In this document: positions 27,994 to 37,594 of the stretch, piece after piece | Numbering within the stretch: the stretch's first letter is position 1 | Layout: each line of letters opens with the position of its first letter | Source of the DNA: Mycobacterium sp. 852002-51961_SCH5331710 | Lineage (GTDB): Bacteria; Actinomycetota; Actinomycetes; Mycobacteriales; Mycobacteriaceae | Assembly (NCBI RefSeq): GCF_001665535.1 | Contig: NZ_LZSQ01000006.1 | Location: 62,001-126,000 of the forward strand | Length of the DNA: 64,000 bases | Reading direction: 5' to 3' | Made by a program: the position numbers and the translations under genes | Notes under the pieces: generated by a model | The model's database searches: none | Seen by the model: only the letters and a program-made list of their open reading frames with translations | Told to the model about the DNA's origin: nothing

Positions 27994-28011
27994 GTTCACC
28001 GGTCGTTCACC
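27994..28011 (+). promoter_or_regulatory. RegX3-type phosphate box upstream of pstS
   Basis: Two GTTCACC repeats are separated by 4 nt (11-bp period) about 75 nt upstream of the pstS start. This is the form of the site bound by the SenX3-RegX3 phosphate-starvation system in mycobacteria, so the pst operon should be induced when phosphate is low. The same motif recurs upstream of phoU at 32817-32834. Confidence 0.75.
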
Positions 28012-28086
28012 TGTCATCCGCGATCCGTTGACCAGCGCCGCATACGTTGCCAGGAGTTCAGGCGCTCCGATGCGAAAGTGGGATCA

Positions 28087-29199
28087 GTGAACCTCAACCT
28101 CGGCAAGTCGACGCTTCTGACCACGCTGTCAGTGGGCGCGATCGCGGTGCTGACGCTGTCCGGATGCGGCAGCGACAACAACGTCGCCGCACCGTCCGGC
28201 GACGGCGCGGCGTCCGCGGAATGTGGCGGTAAGAACTCCGTCACCGCCGAGGGTTCGACCGCCCAGCAGAACGCGATCGGCGAGTTCAACAAGGTCTGGG
28301 GCCAGCGCTGCCCGGGCAAGAACCTGTCGTACAACCCCACCGGTTCGGGTGCGGGCCGCGAGCAGTTCGTCGCCGGTCAGGTCGACTTCGCCGGATCCGA
28401 CTCCGCGCTTTCGGGGCAACAGATTCAGCAGGCCGCACAGCGGTGCGAGGGCAATCCGGCGTGGAACCTGCCGCTGGTCTTCGGCCCGGTCGCCCTGGCC
28501 TACAACCTCGAGGGCGTCGACACGCTGGTGCTCAACGCCGACCTGCTCGCCAAGATCTACCAGGGGCAGATCACCAGATGGAACGACCCCGCGATCGCGG
28601 CGCTCAACACGGGCACCCAGCTTCCCGATCTCGCCATCACGCCGATCTATCGCTCGGACTCCTCGGGAACCACCGACAACTTCCAGAAATACCTCGCGGC
28701 CGCGGCGCCTCAGAGTTGGACCAAGGAAGCCGGCAGCGAATTCCAGGGCGGCGCTGGTGAAGGCGCGCAGAAGTCCGCAGGAGTCATCCAGGCCGTCCAG
28801 GCCACCGACGGTGCGATCGGCTATGTGGAGAAGGGTTTCGCCGATCAGGCCGGAATCCCGTTCGCCCAAATCGACAGCGGCGCAGGCGCGGTCGAGTTGA
28901 CCGACGAGTCGGCCAAAAAGGCCATCGACGCCGCCGAATTCGCCGCTGCGGGCAACGACTTGGCGCTGAACCTGGATTCGTTGTACGGAACGAAGGAACC
29001 CGGTGCGTATCCGTTGGTGCTCGCCACCTACGAGATCGTCTGCTCCAAGGGCTATGACCCCCAGACCTCCGCCGCCGTCAAATCGTTTCTCACCATTGCC
29101 GCGAACGACGGCCAGCAGAACCTTTCGCCGGCGGGTTACGTGCCGCTCCCGGACCGCTTCAAGGAACGACTCCTGACCTCCGTCCAGGCGATTGCCTAG
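28087..29199 (+). CDS. pstS: Phosphate-binding lipoprotein PstS
   Basis: This 370-residue periplasmic-type phosphate receptor has a lipoprotein signal ending TLSGC (Cys27) and the PstS motifs GSTAQQNAIGEF, YNPTGSGAGREQF, FAGSDSALSG and RSDSSGTTDNFQ, which line the phosphate-binding pocket. It delivers phosphate to the PstCAB permease. The GTG at 28087 gives a clean signal peptide; an in-frame GTG at 28078 adds three residues. It begins the pstSCAB operon behind the phosphate box. Confidence 0.97.
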   Translation: MNLNLGKSTLLTTLSVGAIAVLTLSGCGSDNNVAAPSGDGAASAECGGKNSVTAEGSTAQQNAIGEFNKVWGQRCPGKNLSYNPTGSGAGREQFVAGQVDFAGSDSALSGQQIQQAAQRCEGNPAWNLPLVFGPVALAYNLEGVDTLVLNADLLAKIYQGQITRWNDPAIAALNTGTQLPDLAITPIYRSDSSGTTDNFQKYLAAAAPQSWTKEAGSEFQGGAGEGAQKSAGVIQAVQATDGAIGYVEKGFADQAGIPFAQIDSGAGAVELTDESAKKAIDAAEFAAAGNDLALNLDSLYGTKEPGAYPLVLATYEIVCSKGYDPQTSAAVKSFLTIAANDGQQNLSPAGYVPLPDRFKERLLTSVQAIA

Positions 29200-29247
29200 T
29201 TTCGTGGCGCGCCGGCGCGGATACGGTGAGGATGGGTCCTGGGACCG

Positions 29248-30291
29248 ATGACCGATAGGCGCGAAGTGACAATCCCCAATCCGTCCGACGCGGGATCGGG
29301 TGAAGCGCTCGCTTACCCCTTTCCCGAGCCGACGCCGATCTCCACCGACCCGTCGAGGAACGCCAAAGAGCGTGTCGGCGACCGCATCTTCCGCGGGTTG
29401 GCGCAGGGTTCGGGTGCCTTCATCGTCGCCCTGATCGCGGCGATCGGGGCGTTTCTGCTGTGGCGCGCGATCCCGGCGCTGGCGCGCAACCAGGAGAACT
29501 TCTTCCTCTACGGCGGCACGTGGAAAACCACCGACACGTCGGCGATGCATTTCGGCATCCTCGACCTGCTGCAGGTGACCGTGTTCGTGTCGATCTTCGC
29601 GCTCATTCTGGCGATGCCTGTGGCGCTTGGCATCGCGATCTTTCTGACGCAATATGCGCCGCGACGGGTCGCCGGACCGCTGGGCTACATGGTGGACCTG
29701 CTGGCCGCCGTCCCGTCGATCATCTACGGCGTGTGGGGACTGTACGTCCTCGCCCCGGTACTGAAGCCGATTGCGTTGTGGCTGAACGAGAATCTCGGCT
29801 GGCTTTTCCTGTTCAAGACGGGAACGGCCTCGGTGTCGGGTGGCGGCACGATCTTCACCGCGGGAATCGTGCTTGCCGTCATGATCCTTCCGATCATCAC
29901 CGCCGTCACCCGCGAGGTGTTCGTACAGACACCGCGAGGCCAGGTGGAGGCGGCACTCGCACTGGGCGCCACCCGCTGGGAGGTGGTGCGTACGACCGTG
30001 CTGCCGTTCGGAATGTCCGGCTACATCAGCGGCGCCATGCTCGGCCTCGGCCGTGCGCTGGGTGAGACGATCGCACTGCTGATCATCCTGCGGGGAACGC
30101 AGCAGGCGTTCGGATGGTCGCTGTTCGACGGCGGTTATACGTTCGCCAGCCTGATTGCCGCTACGGCAAGCGAATTCAACGACCAGTACAAGGCGGGCGC
30201 CTACATCGCGGCCGGCCTGGTGCTGTTCGTGCTGACGTTCGTGGTGAACTCGTTGGCGCGTGCCGCGGTGGCCGGGAAGGCGCAGAAATGA
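29248..30291 (+). CDS. pstC: Phosphate ABC transporter permease PstC
   Basis: The 347-residue protein has about six membrane segments and the binding-protein-dependent permease loop [20 protein letters not shown], which docks with the ATPase. [19 protein letters not shown] is typical of PstC. The first 45 residues are a polar cytosolic extension. It overlaps pstA by four bases (ATGA). With PstA it forms the transmembrane pore for phosphate. Confidence 0.96.
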   Translation: MTDRREVTIPNPSDAGSGEALAYPFPEPTPISTDPSRNAKERVGDRIFRGLAQGSGAFIVALIAAIGAFLLWRAIPALARNQENFFLYGGTWKTTDTSAMHFGILDLLQVTVFVSIFALILAMPVALGIAIFLTQYAPRRVAGPLGYMVDLLAAVPSIIYGVWGLYVLAPVLKPIALWLNENLGWLFLFKTGTASVSGGGTIFTAGIVLAVMILPIITAVTREVFVQTPRGQVEAALALGATRWEVVRTTVLPFGMSGYISGAMLGLGRALGETIALLIILRGTQQAFGWSLFDGGYTFASLIAATASEFNDQYKAGAYIAAGLVLFVLTFVVNSLARAAVAGKAQK

Positions 30292-31202
30292 CGTCGACGC
30301 TGGACCGCCCCGTCAAGGCGACCACCTTCCAAGGGGTGAGCCTTCGGCGCAAGGTGGCCGACAAACTCGCGACGGTTCTGGTCACGCTCAGCGTCCTCGT
30401 CGCGCTGGTGCCGTTGTTGTGGGTGCTGTACTCGGTGGTCGCCAAGGGATTTCAGGCCCTGACTTCGCCGCAGTGGTTCTGGCACTCACAAGCGGGTATG
30501 ACAGCCTTTGCGGCCGGCGGCGGTGCGTACCACGCGATCGTGGGAACCCTGCTGCAGGGCCTGGTGTGTGCGGCGATCTCGATACCGATCGGGGTGTTCG
30601 TCGGGATCTACCTCGTCGAGTACGGCGGCGGAACGCGTTTCGGCAAGATCACGACGTTCATGGTCGACATCCTCACCGGCGTACCGTCGATCGTCGCGGC
30701 GCTGTTCATCTACGCCCTGTGGGTGGCGACGTTCGGCTTCCCACGGTCGGGCTTCGCGGTGTCGCTGGCCCTGGTGCTGCTGATGATCCCGGTCATCGTG
30801 CGCGCCACCGAGGAGATGCTGCGCATCGTCCCGATGGATCTGCGGGAGGCCAGCTATGCGCTCGGAGTGCCGAAGTGGAAAACCATTGTCCGCATTGTGA
30901 TCCCGACGGCGCTGTCCGGCATCGTCACCGGGATCATGCTGGCGTTGGCCCGGGTCATGGGCGAGACGGCGCCGCTGCTGGTCCTGGTCGGCTACTCGCA
31001 GGCGATGAACTTCGACATGTTCGACGGCTTCATGGGTTCGCTGCCGGGCATGATGTACGACCAGACCTCGGCGGGTGCGGGCGCGAATCCCGTTCCCACC
31101 GACCGGCTGTGGGGCGCCGCACTGACCCTGATCCTGCTGATCGCCGTGCTCAACGTCGGGGCGCGGTTCCTCGCGAAGATCTTCGCCCCCAAGAAGGTTT
31201 AG
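30288..31202 (+). CDS. pstA: Phosphate ABC transporter permease PstA
   Basis: The 304-residue permease has six predicted membrane segments and the EAA loop [47 protein letters not shown] is the PstA signature region. The ATG at 30288 overlaps the pstC stop and a longer frame upstream has no family match. A 9-bp gap with AGGAG separates it from pstB. Function: second pore subunit of the high-affinity phosphate importer. Confidence 0.96.
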   Translation: MTSTLDRPVKATTFQGVSLRRKVADKLATVLVTLSVLVALVPLLWVLYSVVAKGFQALTSPQWFWHSQAGMTAFAAGGGAYHAIVGTLLQGLVCAAISIPIGVFVGIYLVEYGGGTRFGKITTFMVDILTGVPSIVAALFIYALWVATFGFPRSGFAVSLALVLLMIPVIVRATEEMLRIVPMDLREASYALGVPKWKTIVRIVIPTALSGIVTGIMLALARVMGETAPLLVLVGYSQAMNFDMFDGFMGSLPGMMYDQTSAGAGANPVPTDRLWGAALTLILLIAVLNVGARFLAKIFAPKKV

Positions 31203-31211
31203 GAGCTTTCG

Positions 31212-31988
31212 ATGGCCAAGCGCTTGGATCTCAAGGACGTCAACATCTTCTACGGGGCGTTCCACGCCGTGGCCGATGTATCGCTGGCGGTTCCGCCCCG
31301 CAACGTGACCGCCTTCATCGGTCCGTCAGGCTGCGGGAAGTCCACGGTGCTGCGGACGCTCAACCGCATGCACGAGGTCATTCCGGGCGCGCGTGTCGAG
31401 GGTTCGGTGTTGCTCGACGGTGAAGACATCTACGGTGCGGGGGTCGACCCCGTCGGCGTGCGCAAGACCATCGGCATGGTCTTCCAGCGTCCGAATCCGT
31501 TCCCCACCATGTCGATTCGCGACAACGTGGTCGCCGGCCTCAAGCTGCAGGGTGTGCGCAACAAAAAGACGCTCGACGAGGTGGCCGAACGCTCGCTGCG
31601 CGGCGCCAACCTGTGGAAGGAGGTCAAGGACCGGCTGGACAAACCCGGCGGCGGCCTTTCCGGCGGTCAGCAACAGCGCCTCTGCATCGCCCGCGCGATC
31701 GCGGTACAACCCGACGTGCTGCTGATGGACGAGCCGTGCTCCGCGCTCGACCCGATCTCCACGCTGGCCATCGAGGACCTGATCGCAACCCTGAAGCAGG
31801 ACTTCACGATCGTCATCGTCACCCACAACATGCAGCAGGCCGCGCGGGTCAGCGATCAGACCGCGTTCTTCAACCTCGAGGCGACGGGAAAACCCGGTCG
31901 GCTCATCGAGATCGACGACACCGAGAAAATCTTCTCCAACCCGTCTCAGAAGGCCACAGAGGACTACATCTCCGGCCGATTTGGCTGA
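31212..31988 (+). CDS. pstB: Phosphate ABC transporter ATPase PstB (PhoT)
   Basis: The 258-residue ATPase energises phosphate import. Walker [10 protein letters not shown] is at 37-45, the ABC signature LSGGQQQRL and the Walker B segment [13 protein letters not shown] follow, and the switch histidine is in [15 protein letters not shown]. Length and the N-terminal [12 protein letters not shown] are typical of PstB. It is the last gene of pstSCAB and converges on phoU across a large palindrome that probably stops transcription from both sides. Confidence 0.97.
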   Translation: MAKRLDLKDVNIFYGAFHAVADVSLAVPPRNVTAFIGPSGCGKSTVLRTLNRMHEVIPGARVEGSVLLDGEDIYGAGVDPVGVRKTIGMVFQRPNPFPTMSIRDNVVAGLKLQGVRNKKTLDEVAERSLRGANLWKEVKDRLDKPGGGLSGGQQQRLCIARAIAVQPDVLLMDEPCSALDPISTLAIEDLIATLKQDFTIVIVTHNMQQAARVSDQTAFFNLEATGKPGRLIEIDDTEKIFSNPSQKATEDYISGRFG

Positions 31989-31998
31989 GGCTTTCACT

Positions 31999-32060
31999 CG
32001 CGAGCAGACGCGAAACTGCCCCTTTTCGCGGAAAAAGAGGCAGTTTCGCGTCTGCTCGCG
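31999..32060. repeat. 22-bp-arm perfect palindrome, probable bidirectional terminator
   Basis: Arms 31999-32020 and 32039-32060 are perfect complements around an 18-nt centre that itself pairs (CTTTTC with GAAAAAG), so almost the whole 62 nt can fold. It sits exactly between convergent pstB and phoU, the place for a two-sided terminator. Confidence 0.75.
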
Positions 32061-32123
32061 CTGGGTCAGCGCCGCGTCGGGGATGTCCGGGTCAGCGCTG
32101 GGTCAGCGCGGCGCGGGGATGTC
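32061..32123. repeat. Partial tandem duplication of the phoU 3' end
   Basis: The sequence CTGGGTCAGCGCCGCG followed by TCGGGGATGTCC at 32061-32088 is repeated with small changes at 32098-32123, where it covers the phoU stop and last codons. The spare copy lies just beyond the gene, so a short duplication has left an extra tail next to the palindrome. Confidence 0.6.
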
Positions 32124-32771
32124 CTCCTCGGCGGGATGCTTACCGGTGACCTGGAAGATCACCCGGCGAGCGACCTCGACCGCATGGTCGGCAAAGCGTT
32201 CGTAGAACCGGCCGAGCAGCGTCACGTCGACCGCGGCGGCCACGCCGTGCTTCCACTCGCGGTCCATCAGGACGGTGAACAGGTGCCGATGCAGATCGTC
32301 CATCGCGTCGTCTTCTTCGCCGATCCTGGCGGCCTGCTCGGGATCTCGGGTCACCAGCACCTCCTGCGCGCTGTTACCGAGCTCCACTGCGAGACGGCCC
32401 ATTTCGGCGAAGTATCCGTTCACCTCTTCGGGAAGCGCGTGCTGCGGATGGCGGCGTCGCGCGATCTTGGCGACGTGCAGCGCAAGCGCGCCCATCCTGT
32501 CGACGTCGGCGACGATCTGGATCGAACCGACGATCGCCCGCAGGTCGCCCGCCACCGGCGCCTGCAGCGCGAGCAGGACAAACGCCGCCTCCTCGGCCCT
32601 GGCGCTCATCGCGGCGATCTGTTCGTGGTCGGTGATGACCTGTTCGGCCAACACCAGATCGGCCTGCAGCAGGGCCTGGGTCGCTCGCTCCATCGCCGCG
32701 CCGGCCAGCCCGCACATCTCGCCGAGCTGGTTGGTCAAGGCCTCCAGCTGCTCGTGGTACGCAGTACGCAT
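32103..32771 (-). CDS. phoU: Phosphate uptake regulator PhoU (PhoY2-like)
   Basis: This 222-residue all-helical protein has the two PhoU repeats, with the acidic metal-site motifs around [21 protein letters not shown] and [19 protein letters not shown]. It signals phosphate status from PstSCAB to the SenX3-RegX3 system and, in mycobacteria, affects persistence. It is transcribed opposite to pst but carries its own RegX3-type repeat upstream. Length is normal. Confidence 0.95.
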   Translation of the reverse strand: MRTAYHEQLEALTNQLGEMCGLAGAAMERATQALLQADLVLAEQVITDHEQIAAMSARAEEAAFVLLALQAPVAGDLRAIVGSIQIVADVDRMGALALHVAKIARRRHPQHALPEEVNGYFAEMGRLAVELGNSAQEVLVTRDPEQAARIGEEDDAMDDLHRHLFTVLMDREWKHGVAAAVDVTLLGRFYERFADHAVEVARRVIFQVTGKHPAEEDIPAPR

Positions 32772-32816
32772 ACTTCCACCCTACGGGCATCGTCACCGAA
32801 AGGGCATGAAGCGAGC

Positions 32817-32834
32817 GGTGAACGAAAGGTGAAC
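32817..32834 (-). promoter_or_regulatory. RegX3-type phosphate box upstream of phoU
   Basis: On the minus strand GTTCACC-TTTC-GTTCACC lies 46 nt before the phoU start, with the same spacing as the box at pstS. It suggests direct control of phoU by the phosphate-response regulator. Confidence 0.75.
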
Positions 32835-32865
32835 CTCACCTGCCCAAACGCTGCGCTCGGCGCGT

Positions 32866-35028
32866 CTACTCGCAGGTGACGTCGGCGGCGTTGGTCACCG
32901 ACAGATCCTCCGGGAGTTCGGTCGGCGTGCTCTTGGTGCCGCGCACGACGTGCACCTGGACCGGGGAACCGCTCGGCTCAGGAGGCGTCACGTTGTGGAA
33001 GTCGCTGCCCAAGACGACGCGGACGGTGTCGCCCATGCCCGAGATGCGCTCGATCTTGGCGTTGGCGAAGGAGGAGGCCACCGTCGCGGCCGCCTCTTCG
33101 TTGCCGGGCGAGAAGAACACCGTCGTCGAATCGAGCGGGCCCGGGTAATCATCGGGCGACGTGACGTTGAAGCCGTGGGTCTGCAGTTCGCTGGCCGCGG
33201 TCGCGGCGAGACCGTCCTCACCGGTGGAGTTCGAGACCTGGACCGTGATGTCGGCGGGGTCGGTGGTGATCGCGTCCACGAGCTCACCCGAGGGTGCCGA
33301 ATCGTGGGTCGGCGCGGCCGACTCGGGCTCGGCGTTGGTCGACGACTCGGGTGTGCCGGGCACGGGGGTGTTGTCGGCGTTCTTCTCCTCGGGCAGCGGA
33401 TCGTCGTTGATGATCGCGTCGAAGATCGCCCGGGTGTCGTCCTCGCGGAGGTGCTCGTTGCCGTACTCGTCCATGTAGCCCGTCGTCGGCACCGTCAGGA
33501 ATGTGATCCGTCCCGCCGCGATGCCCTGGACCGACTGACCCAACGTCACCAGATCCTTGGTGTCCATGTTGTCGACGTAGCTGTCGTTGATGAACATGTT
33601 GACCACGTTGTTGAGCTTCGACAGCGAGAAGAAGACCTCCTTGGAGATCATCGACCGCAGCAGCGACGACAAGAACAGCTGCTGGCGCTTGATGCGGCCG
33701 TAGTCGCCGTTGGTCTCGGTGGTCACCTGACGGGCGCGCACATACTGAAGTGCGGTGTGCCCGTCGACGATCTGGCGGCCAGCCTGGGGCAGCACCGTGC
33801 CGAGTTCGTAATCCTCCAGCGGTGTGGTGCTGCACACCTCGACGCCGCCGAGGGCATCGACCATTTTCGAGAAACCGGCGAAATCGACTGCCATGAACCG
33901 GTTTATCGACAGCCCGGACATCTTCTGGATGACCTTGACCAGGCACTTGGGGCCGCCGACCGCGTAGGCCGAGTTCAGCTTGTACTCGGTGTAGACCTCG
34001 TCGGCGCCGTACATCGGCGAATCGGGATCGGTGATCGGGCCGTAGTTGCCGGTCTGCGGGTCCCACGGTTCGCACTTCATCGGCTCGATGGCGAGGTCAC
34101 GCGGAAACGACACGGCGACAACGCGTTCGCGGTTCGCGGGGATGTTGACCAGCATCACTGTGTCCGACCGCGCGCCCGCGGCGTCGTCGGTGGTGCCCGC
34201 GCCCATGTCGCTGTTCTCGCCGATGCGGCTGTCGACGCCGACGATCAGGAAGTTCTCGTCACCGAACTGCGCGTTGGGGTCGAGGATGTCGCGGGAATCG
34301 GGGTCCAGCGCCGAGATCCGGTTCAGCATGTTGTTCTTGGCCGACTGCCACTGCCAGGCCCCGCCGGTCAGTGCGAGCGCCAACACGGCGATCAACGCCG
34401 CGACCGCGCGCCCGGCGATCAGCGTTCTGCGCCGACGGCGCCGTGAGGGGGCAGCCTTGCGCACGGCCGTCGAGTGTGCGGCGGGCACTCGGCTCGGCCT
34501 GCGAATGAGCGCGAGGTCGGGCAGCTCCGCATCGGCGTGCGCGACCGGCAGCACCTCGGTGTCGAAGTCGTTGGCCGCGCTGCCGGCGGGGATCTCCGGC
34601 TCGTCCGGGAACTCTGGTTCGTCGAACGCCGCGTCGTCAGGAACCGCCGGCTCGTCGGAGAACGGTGGTTCGTCCGGCACCGGTGGTTCGTCCGGCACCG
34701 CCGCGATGATCTCCGTGGGCGGCGCGGGCGGCTCCGGCTCTGCGGGCTCGGGCTCGCGGCGGCGCCGTCGACGCGGCTGCGGGGGCACCGCGGTGTCGCC
34801 GTGCAGTTTGGCGATCAGGTCGGCGACGGTGACGCCGTCGGTGTGGTTACCGGTTGGCTCGGCCTCCGCCGGGTCCGACGGCTCGGGTTCGGCGGATCGG
34901 CGAGGGAACTCCGCACGCTCCCACGGCGCCGCTCCCGGCGCACGGCGCTGGCTGCGGGTCAGCCAGCGGTTGTCGTCCCCACCTGCGGGGTCGGAAGGGC
35001 CAGGAGTGGCGTTATCGCCGTCACTCAT
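32866..35028 (-). CDS. LytR-CpsA-Psr (LCP) cell-wall glycan ligase with LytR_C domain
   Basis: The 720-residue protein has a long Pro/Glu-rich cytosolic N-terminus (about 1-200, with PDEP repeats at 111-147), an Arg stretch, a membrane segment near 203-225, then an LCP domain with GVDSRIGENSD, SDTVMLVNIPANRERVVAVSFPRDL, VDFAGFSKMVDALGGVEVC and LQYVRARQ. A LytR_C domain follows (ITVQVSNSTGEDGLAATAASEL). LCP enzymes attach arabinogalactan or other glycans to peptidoglycan from polyprenyl carriers outside the membrane. This paralogue's exact glycan is not known. It stands alone between phoU and dus. Confidence 0.92.
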   Translation of the reverse strand: MSDGDNATPGPSDPAGGDDNRWLTRSQRRAPGAAPWERAEFPRRSAEPEPSDPAEAEPTGNHTDGVTVADLIAKLHGDTAVPPQPRRRRRREPEPAEPEPPAPPTEIIAAVPDEPPVPDEPPFSDEPAVPDDAAFDEPEFPDEPEIPAGSAANDFDTEVLPVAHADAELPDLALIRRPSRVPAAHSTAVRKAAPSRRRRRRTLIAGRAVAALIAVLALALTGGAWQWQSAKNNMLNRISALDPDSRDILDPNAQFGDENFLIVGVDSRIGENSDMGAGTTDDAAGARSDTVMLVNIPANRERVVAVSFPRDLAIEPMKCEPWDPQTGNYGPITDPDSPMYGADEVYTEYKLNSAYAVGGPKCLVKVIQKMSGLSINRFMAVDFAGFSKMVDALGGVEVCSTTPLEDYELGTVLPQAGRQIVDGHTALQYVRARQVTTETNGDYGRIKRQQLFLSSLLRSMISKEVFFSLSKLNNVVNMFINDSYVDNMDTKDLVTLGQSVQGIAAGRITFLTVPTTGYMDEYGNEHLREDDTRAIFDAIINDDPLPEEKNADNTPVPGTPESSTNAEPESAAPTHDSAPSGELVDAITTDPADITVQVSNSTGEDGLAATAASELQTHGFNVTSPDDYPGPLDSTTVFFSPGNEEAAATVASSFANAKIERISGMGDTVRVVLGSDFHNVTPPEPSGSPVQVHVVRGTKSTPTELPEDLSVTNAADVTCE

Positions 35029-35181
35029 GTTCCTACCGGCCTCCGACTCTCAACACGTGCAGCTCAGGGGCGAACACGGCGCCGCGCGCCATTGCTACGG
35101 CACCTCGGTGACTCCGCGACGGGAGCGCATTGCAAACGAGACTCATATCGTACTGAGACATCCTGAGAGATGTGATGTCAG

Positions 35182-35205
35182 AGTCGTCTCAGGACGGAGA
35201 CGACT
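35182..35205. terminator. 9-bp-stem hairpin downstream of dus
   Basis: AGTCGTCTC and GAGACGACT pair around a 6-nt loop, 22 nt beyond the dus stop. Nearby repeats of TGAGA/GAGAC (35149-35212) fill the rest of the 198-bp gap. No U-tract follows in either direction, so termination is probable rather than certain. Confidence 0.45.
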
Positions 35206-35226
35206 GGGAGACGGCTGATAGACGGC

Positions 35227-36387
35227 CTAACCTCCGGAGTGCATGACCTCGGCACCCGCCGGCACCGTGCAGTCGTCCGGGTCGGCCAACCAGGCCTCCG
35301 GCAGCGCGACCGACGCCGCCGAGCCCTGGCGGCCACGCGGACCCGTTGCGGCCTCGGGAAACGGTACATCCGCGTCGAGCCTGCCGAGCAGCTCCTCGAG
35401 CTCGGTGAGGGACTTGACCAGCGCTAACGACCGCCGCAAGTCGGCGCCGGCGGGGAATCCGTGCAGATACCAGGCCACGTGCTTGCGGATGTCGCGCATG
35501 CCCTTGTCCTCGCCGAAATGCGCGGCCAGCAGCTCGCCGTGGCGCAGGATGATCGACGCCACCTCGCCGAGCGTGGGCGGCTCCGGCGCGGGGCTCCCGG
35601 TGAACGCCGCCGACAGTTCGGCGAACAACCAAGGTCGGCCGAGGCAGCCGCGGCCGATGACCACGCCGTCGCACCCGGTGGCCGACATCATCGCCAACGC
35701 ATCGGAGGCTTCGAAAATGTCACCGTTGCCCAGCACGGGCACGTTCGTCACATGCGCCTTGAGCGCCGCGATCTGCTCCCAGTCGGCCGTGCCGGAGTAG
35801 CGCTGGGCCGCGGTCCGGGCGTGCAGGGCGACGGCCGCGGCGCCTTCCTCGGCGGCGATCCGGCCGGCGTCGAGGTGGGTGCGGTGCTCGTCATCGATGC
35901 CGATGCGGAACTTCACCGTCACGGGGATGTCCGTGCCCTCGGTGGCCCGTACCGCCGCGGCGACGATCTGGCCGAACAATCGGCGCTTGTACGGCAGAGC
36001 AGCGCCCCCGCCGCGCCGCGTCACCTTGGGCACTGGGCAGCCGAAGTTCATGTCGATGTGGTCGGCGAGCCCCTCGTCGACGATCATCTTCGCCGCGGCA
36101 TAGGTGTTCTGTGGATCGACCGAGTACAGCTGTAGCGAGCGCGGGTTCTCGTCGGGCGCGAACGTCACCATGTGCATGGTCCCCGGATGACGCTCCACGA
36201 GCGCCCGCGCGGTGACCATCTCGCAGACGTAGAGCCCGCTGACCGTGCCCGCCCGCGCCATCTCGAGTTCGCGGCACAGGGTGCGGAACGCGACGTTGGT
36301 CACGCCGGCCATCGGCGCCAGTACGACGGGGCTGCGGAGCCGTATCGGGCCGATCAGCAGCTCGCGCCTGTCGGCCAGAACCGTCAT
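35227..36387 (-). CDS. dus: tRNA-dihydrouridine synthase (Dus family)
   Basis: The 386-residue flavoenzyme reduces uridines in the tRNA D-loop. Family features are VLAPMAGVTNVAFRTL near the N-terminus, MNFGCPVPKVTRRGGGAAL with the catalytic cysteine, VTVKFRIGID, VALHARTAAQRYSG, NVPVLGNGDIF and DGVVIGRGCLGRPWLF. The C-terminal part after about 330 is an actinobacterial extension. The ATG at 36387 overlaps the desA1 stop (ATGA), so the two are co-translated; the longer frame upstream lies inside desA1. Confidence 0.95.
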   Translation of the reverse strand: MTVLADRRELLIGPIRLRSPVVLAPMAGVTNVAFRTLCRELEMARAGTVSGLYVCEMVTARALVERHPGTMHMVTFAPDENPRSLQLYSVDPQNTYAAAKMIVDEGLADHIDMNFGCPVPKVTRRGGGAALPYKRRLFGQIVAAAVRATEGTDIPVTVKFRIGIDDEHRTHLDAGRIAAEEGAAAVALHARTAAQRYSGTADWEQIAALKAHVTNVPVLGNGDIFEASDALAMMSATGCDGVVIGRGCLGRPWLFAELSAAFTGSPAPEPPTLGEVASIILRHGELLAAHFGEDKGMRDIRKHVAWYLHGFPAGADLRRSLALVKSLTELEELLGRLDADVPFPEAATGPRGRQGSAASVALPEAWLADPDDCTVPAGAEVMHSGG

Positions 36388-37382
36388 GACGTCGAGGAGG
36401 CCAAGACCTTCTTCGCGGAAGCCTTCTCGGCCTTGCGCGCCTCGCGCTCGAGGCGACGCTGCTTGGATTCCTCGAACTTCTGCGAGGCCTCCTCGAGCTC
36501 CTCGACCAGCACGCCGAGGTCGTCGCGCATGCGCGCGGCCTCGCCGGTGAAGTCTTCGCGTTCGAAGATCCGCCACTTCTTCAGCACCGGCATCACCACG
36601 TCATCGAGGTGGATCCGGGGATCGTAGACGCCGCCGACGGCGATGATCACGGCCTTGCGGCGGAACTCCGGAACCGTGTACCCGGGCATCTTGAAGTTGC
36701 GCAGCACGCGGTGCAGCGAGTGCATCGCCTGGTCGGGCGCGATCTCGAAGCCGGCCTCGCTGACGTCGCGGTAGAAGATCATGTGCAGGTTCTCATCGGC
36801 CGAGACCCGCGCGAGCAGCTGGTCGGCGATGGTCTCGTTGCACGCCTTACCCGTGTTGCGGTGCGAAACGCGGGTGGCCAGCTCCTGGAAGGTCACGTAG
36901 ATGACCGAGTCGAAGAGGCTCTCGGCGAAAAGGTCGCCCTGCTGGTTCTGGCCGGGCGAGAAACCGCGGGTGACCTGCTCGATGCGCAGCTGCTCGAGCT
37001 GAACGGGATCGACCGCACGGGTCACGACGAGGTAGTCGCGCAGCGCGATGCCATGCCGGTTCTCCTCGGCGGTCCACCGGTTGACCCACTGGCCCCACGC
37101 GCCGTCCATGCCCATGTTCATCGCGATCTCGCGGTGATAGGACGGCAGGTTGTCCTCGGTCAGCAGGTTCTGGATCATCGCCACCTGCGCGACCTCGGAA
37201 AGCTGCGACTGCTCGGGATGCCAGTCCTCGCCGCCCAGCGCGTAGTAGTTCTTGCCGTCCGACCACGGAATGTAGTCGTGCGGGTTCCAGTCCTTGCGCA
37301 TCGTCAGGTGCCGGTTGAGGTACTTCTCAACGACAGGCTCGAGCTCATGCAGCAGATGTAGGTCAGTCAAGTTCTCGTGCAT
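36384..37382 (-). CDS. desA1: Acyl-[acyl-carrier-protein] desaturase DesA1
   Basis: This 332-residue soluble diiron desaturase introduces a double bond into acyl-ACP, supplying mycolic acid synthesis in mycobacteria. Iron ligands are visible in EENRHG (Glu106, Glu107, His110), the Glu167 helix VTFQELATRVSHR, and DENLH (Glu197, His200). A Lys/Glu-rich C-terminal tail (about 290-330) is basic and probably disordered. It has a strong purine-rich ribosome site (AGAAGGAG) upstream and repeated ATATCTG-TACC elements in the promoter region. Confidence 0.96.
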   Translation of the reverse strand: MHENLTDLHLLHELEPVVEKYLNRHLTMRKDWNPHDYIPWSDGKNYYALGGEDWHPEQSQLSEVAQVAMIQNLLTEDNLPSYHREIAMNMGMDGAWGQWVNRWTAEENRHGIALRDYLVVTRAVDPVQLEQLRIEQVTRGFSPGQNQQGDLFAESLFDSVIYVTFQELATRVSHRNTGKACNETIADQLLARVSADENLHMIFYRDVSEAGFEIAPDQAMHSLHRVLRNFKMPGYTVPEFRRKAVIIAVGGVYDPRIHLDDVVMPVLKKWRIFEREDFTGEAARMRDDLGVLVEELEEASQKFEESKQRRLEREARKAEKASAKKVLASSTS

Positions 37383-37424
37383 TGATCCTTACTCCTTCTC
37401 GCGTGCGAGAGCCCCACCCAGTTA

Positions 37425-37466
37425 GATATCTGTACCCGTTGGTTGCACTCAATATATCTGTGTACC
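37425..37466. repeat. ATATCTG(TG)TACC direct repeat upstream of desA1
   Basis: GATATCTGTACC at 37425-37436 and ATATCTGTGTACC at 37454-37466 are a spaced pair in an AT-rich stretch about 45-85 nt from the desA1 start. They are candidate binding sites for a desaturase regulator; the identity of the protein is not shown by the sequence. The rest of the 37383-37594 gap holds the divergent promoter of the first PASTA gene. Confidence 0.45.
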
Positions 37467-37594
37467 CCGGTGACATTCAAGTTCCGGCAACCGTGTCACA
37501 ACCGCCCCATCAGACGCACCTGTCGTTGTAGTATCCCGTCGGGCAAACTCCCACGCCCGGAATTCGGCATCACTGGAGACTCGGAGGACGGGCG

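Noticed and set aside
28129..29652. 507-residue minus-strand frame opposite pstS and pstC
   Set aside because: No domain motifs, and codon use follows the plus-strand genes.
34661..34710. 18-bp tandem repeat in the LCP gene as a minisatellite element
   Set aside because: It simply encodes the PDEP-type repeats of the disordered N-terminus of the protein.
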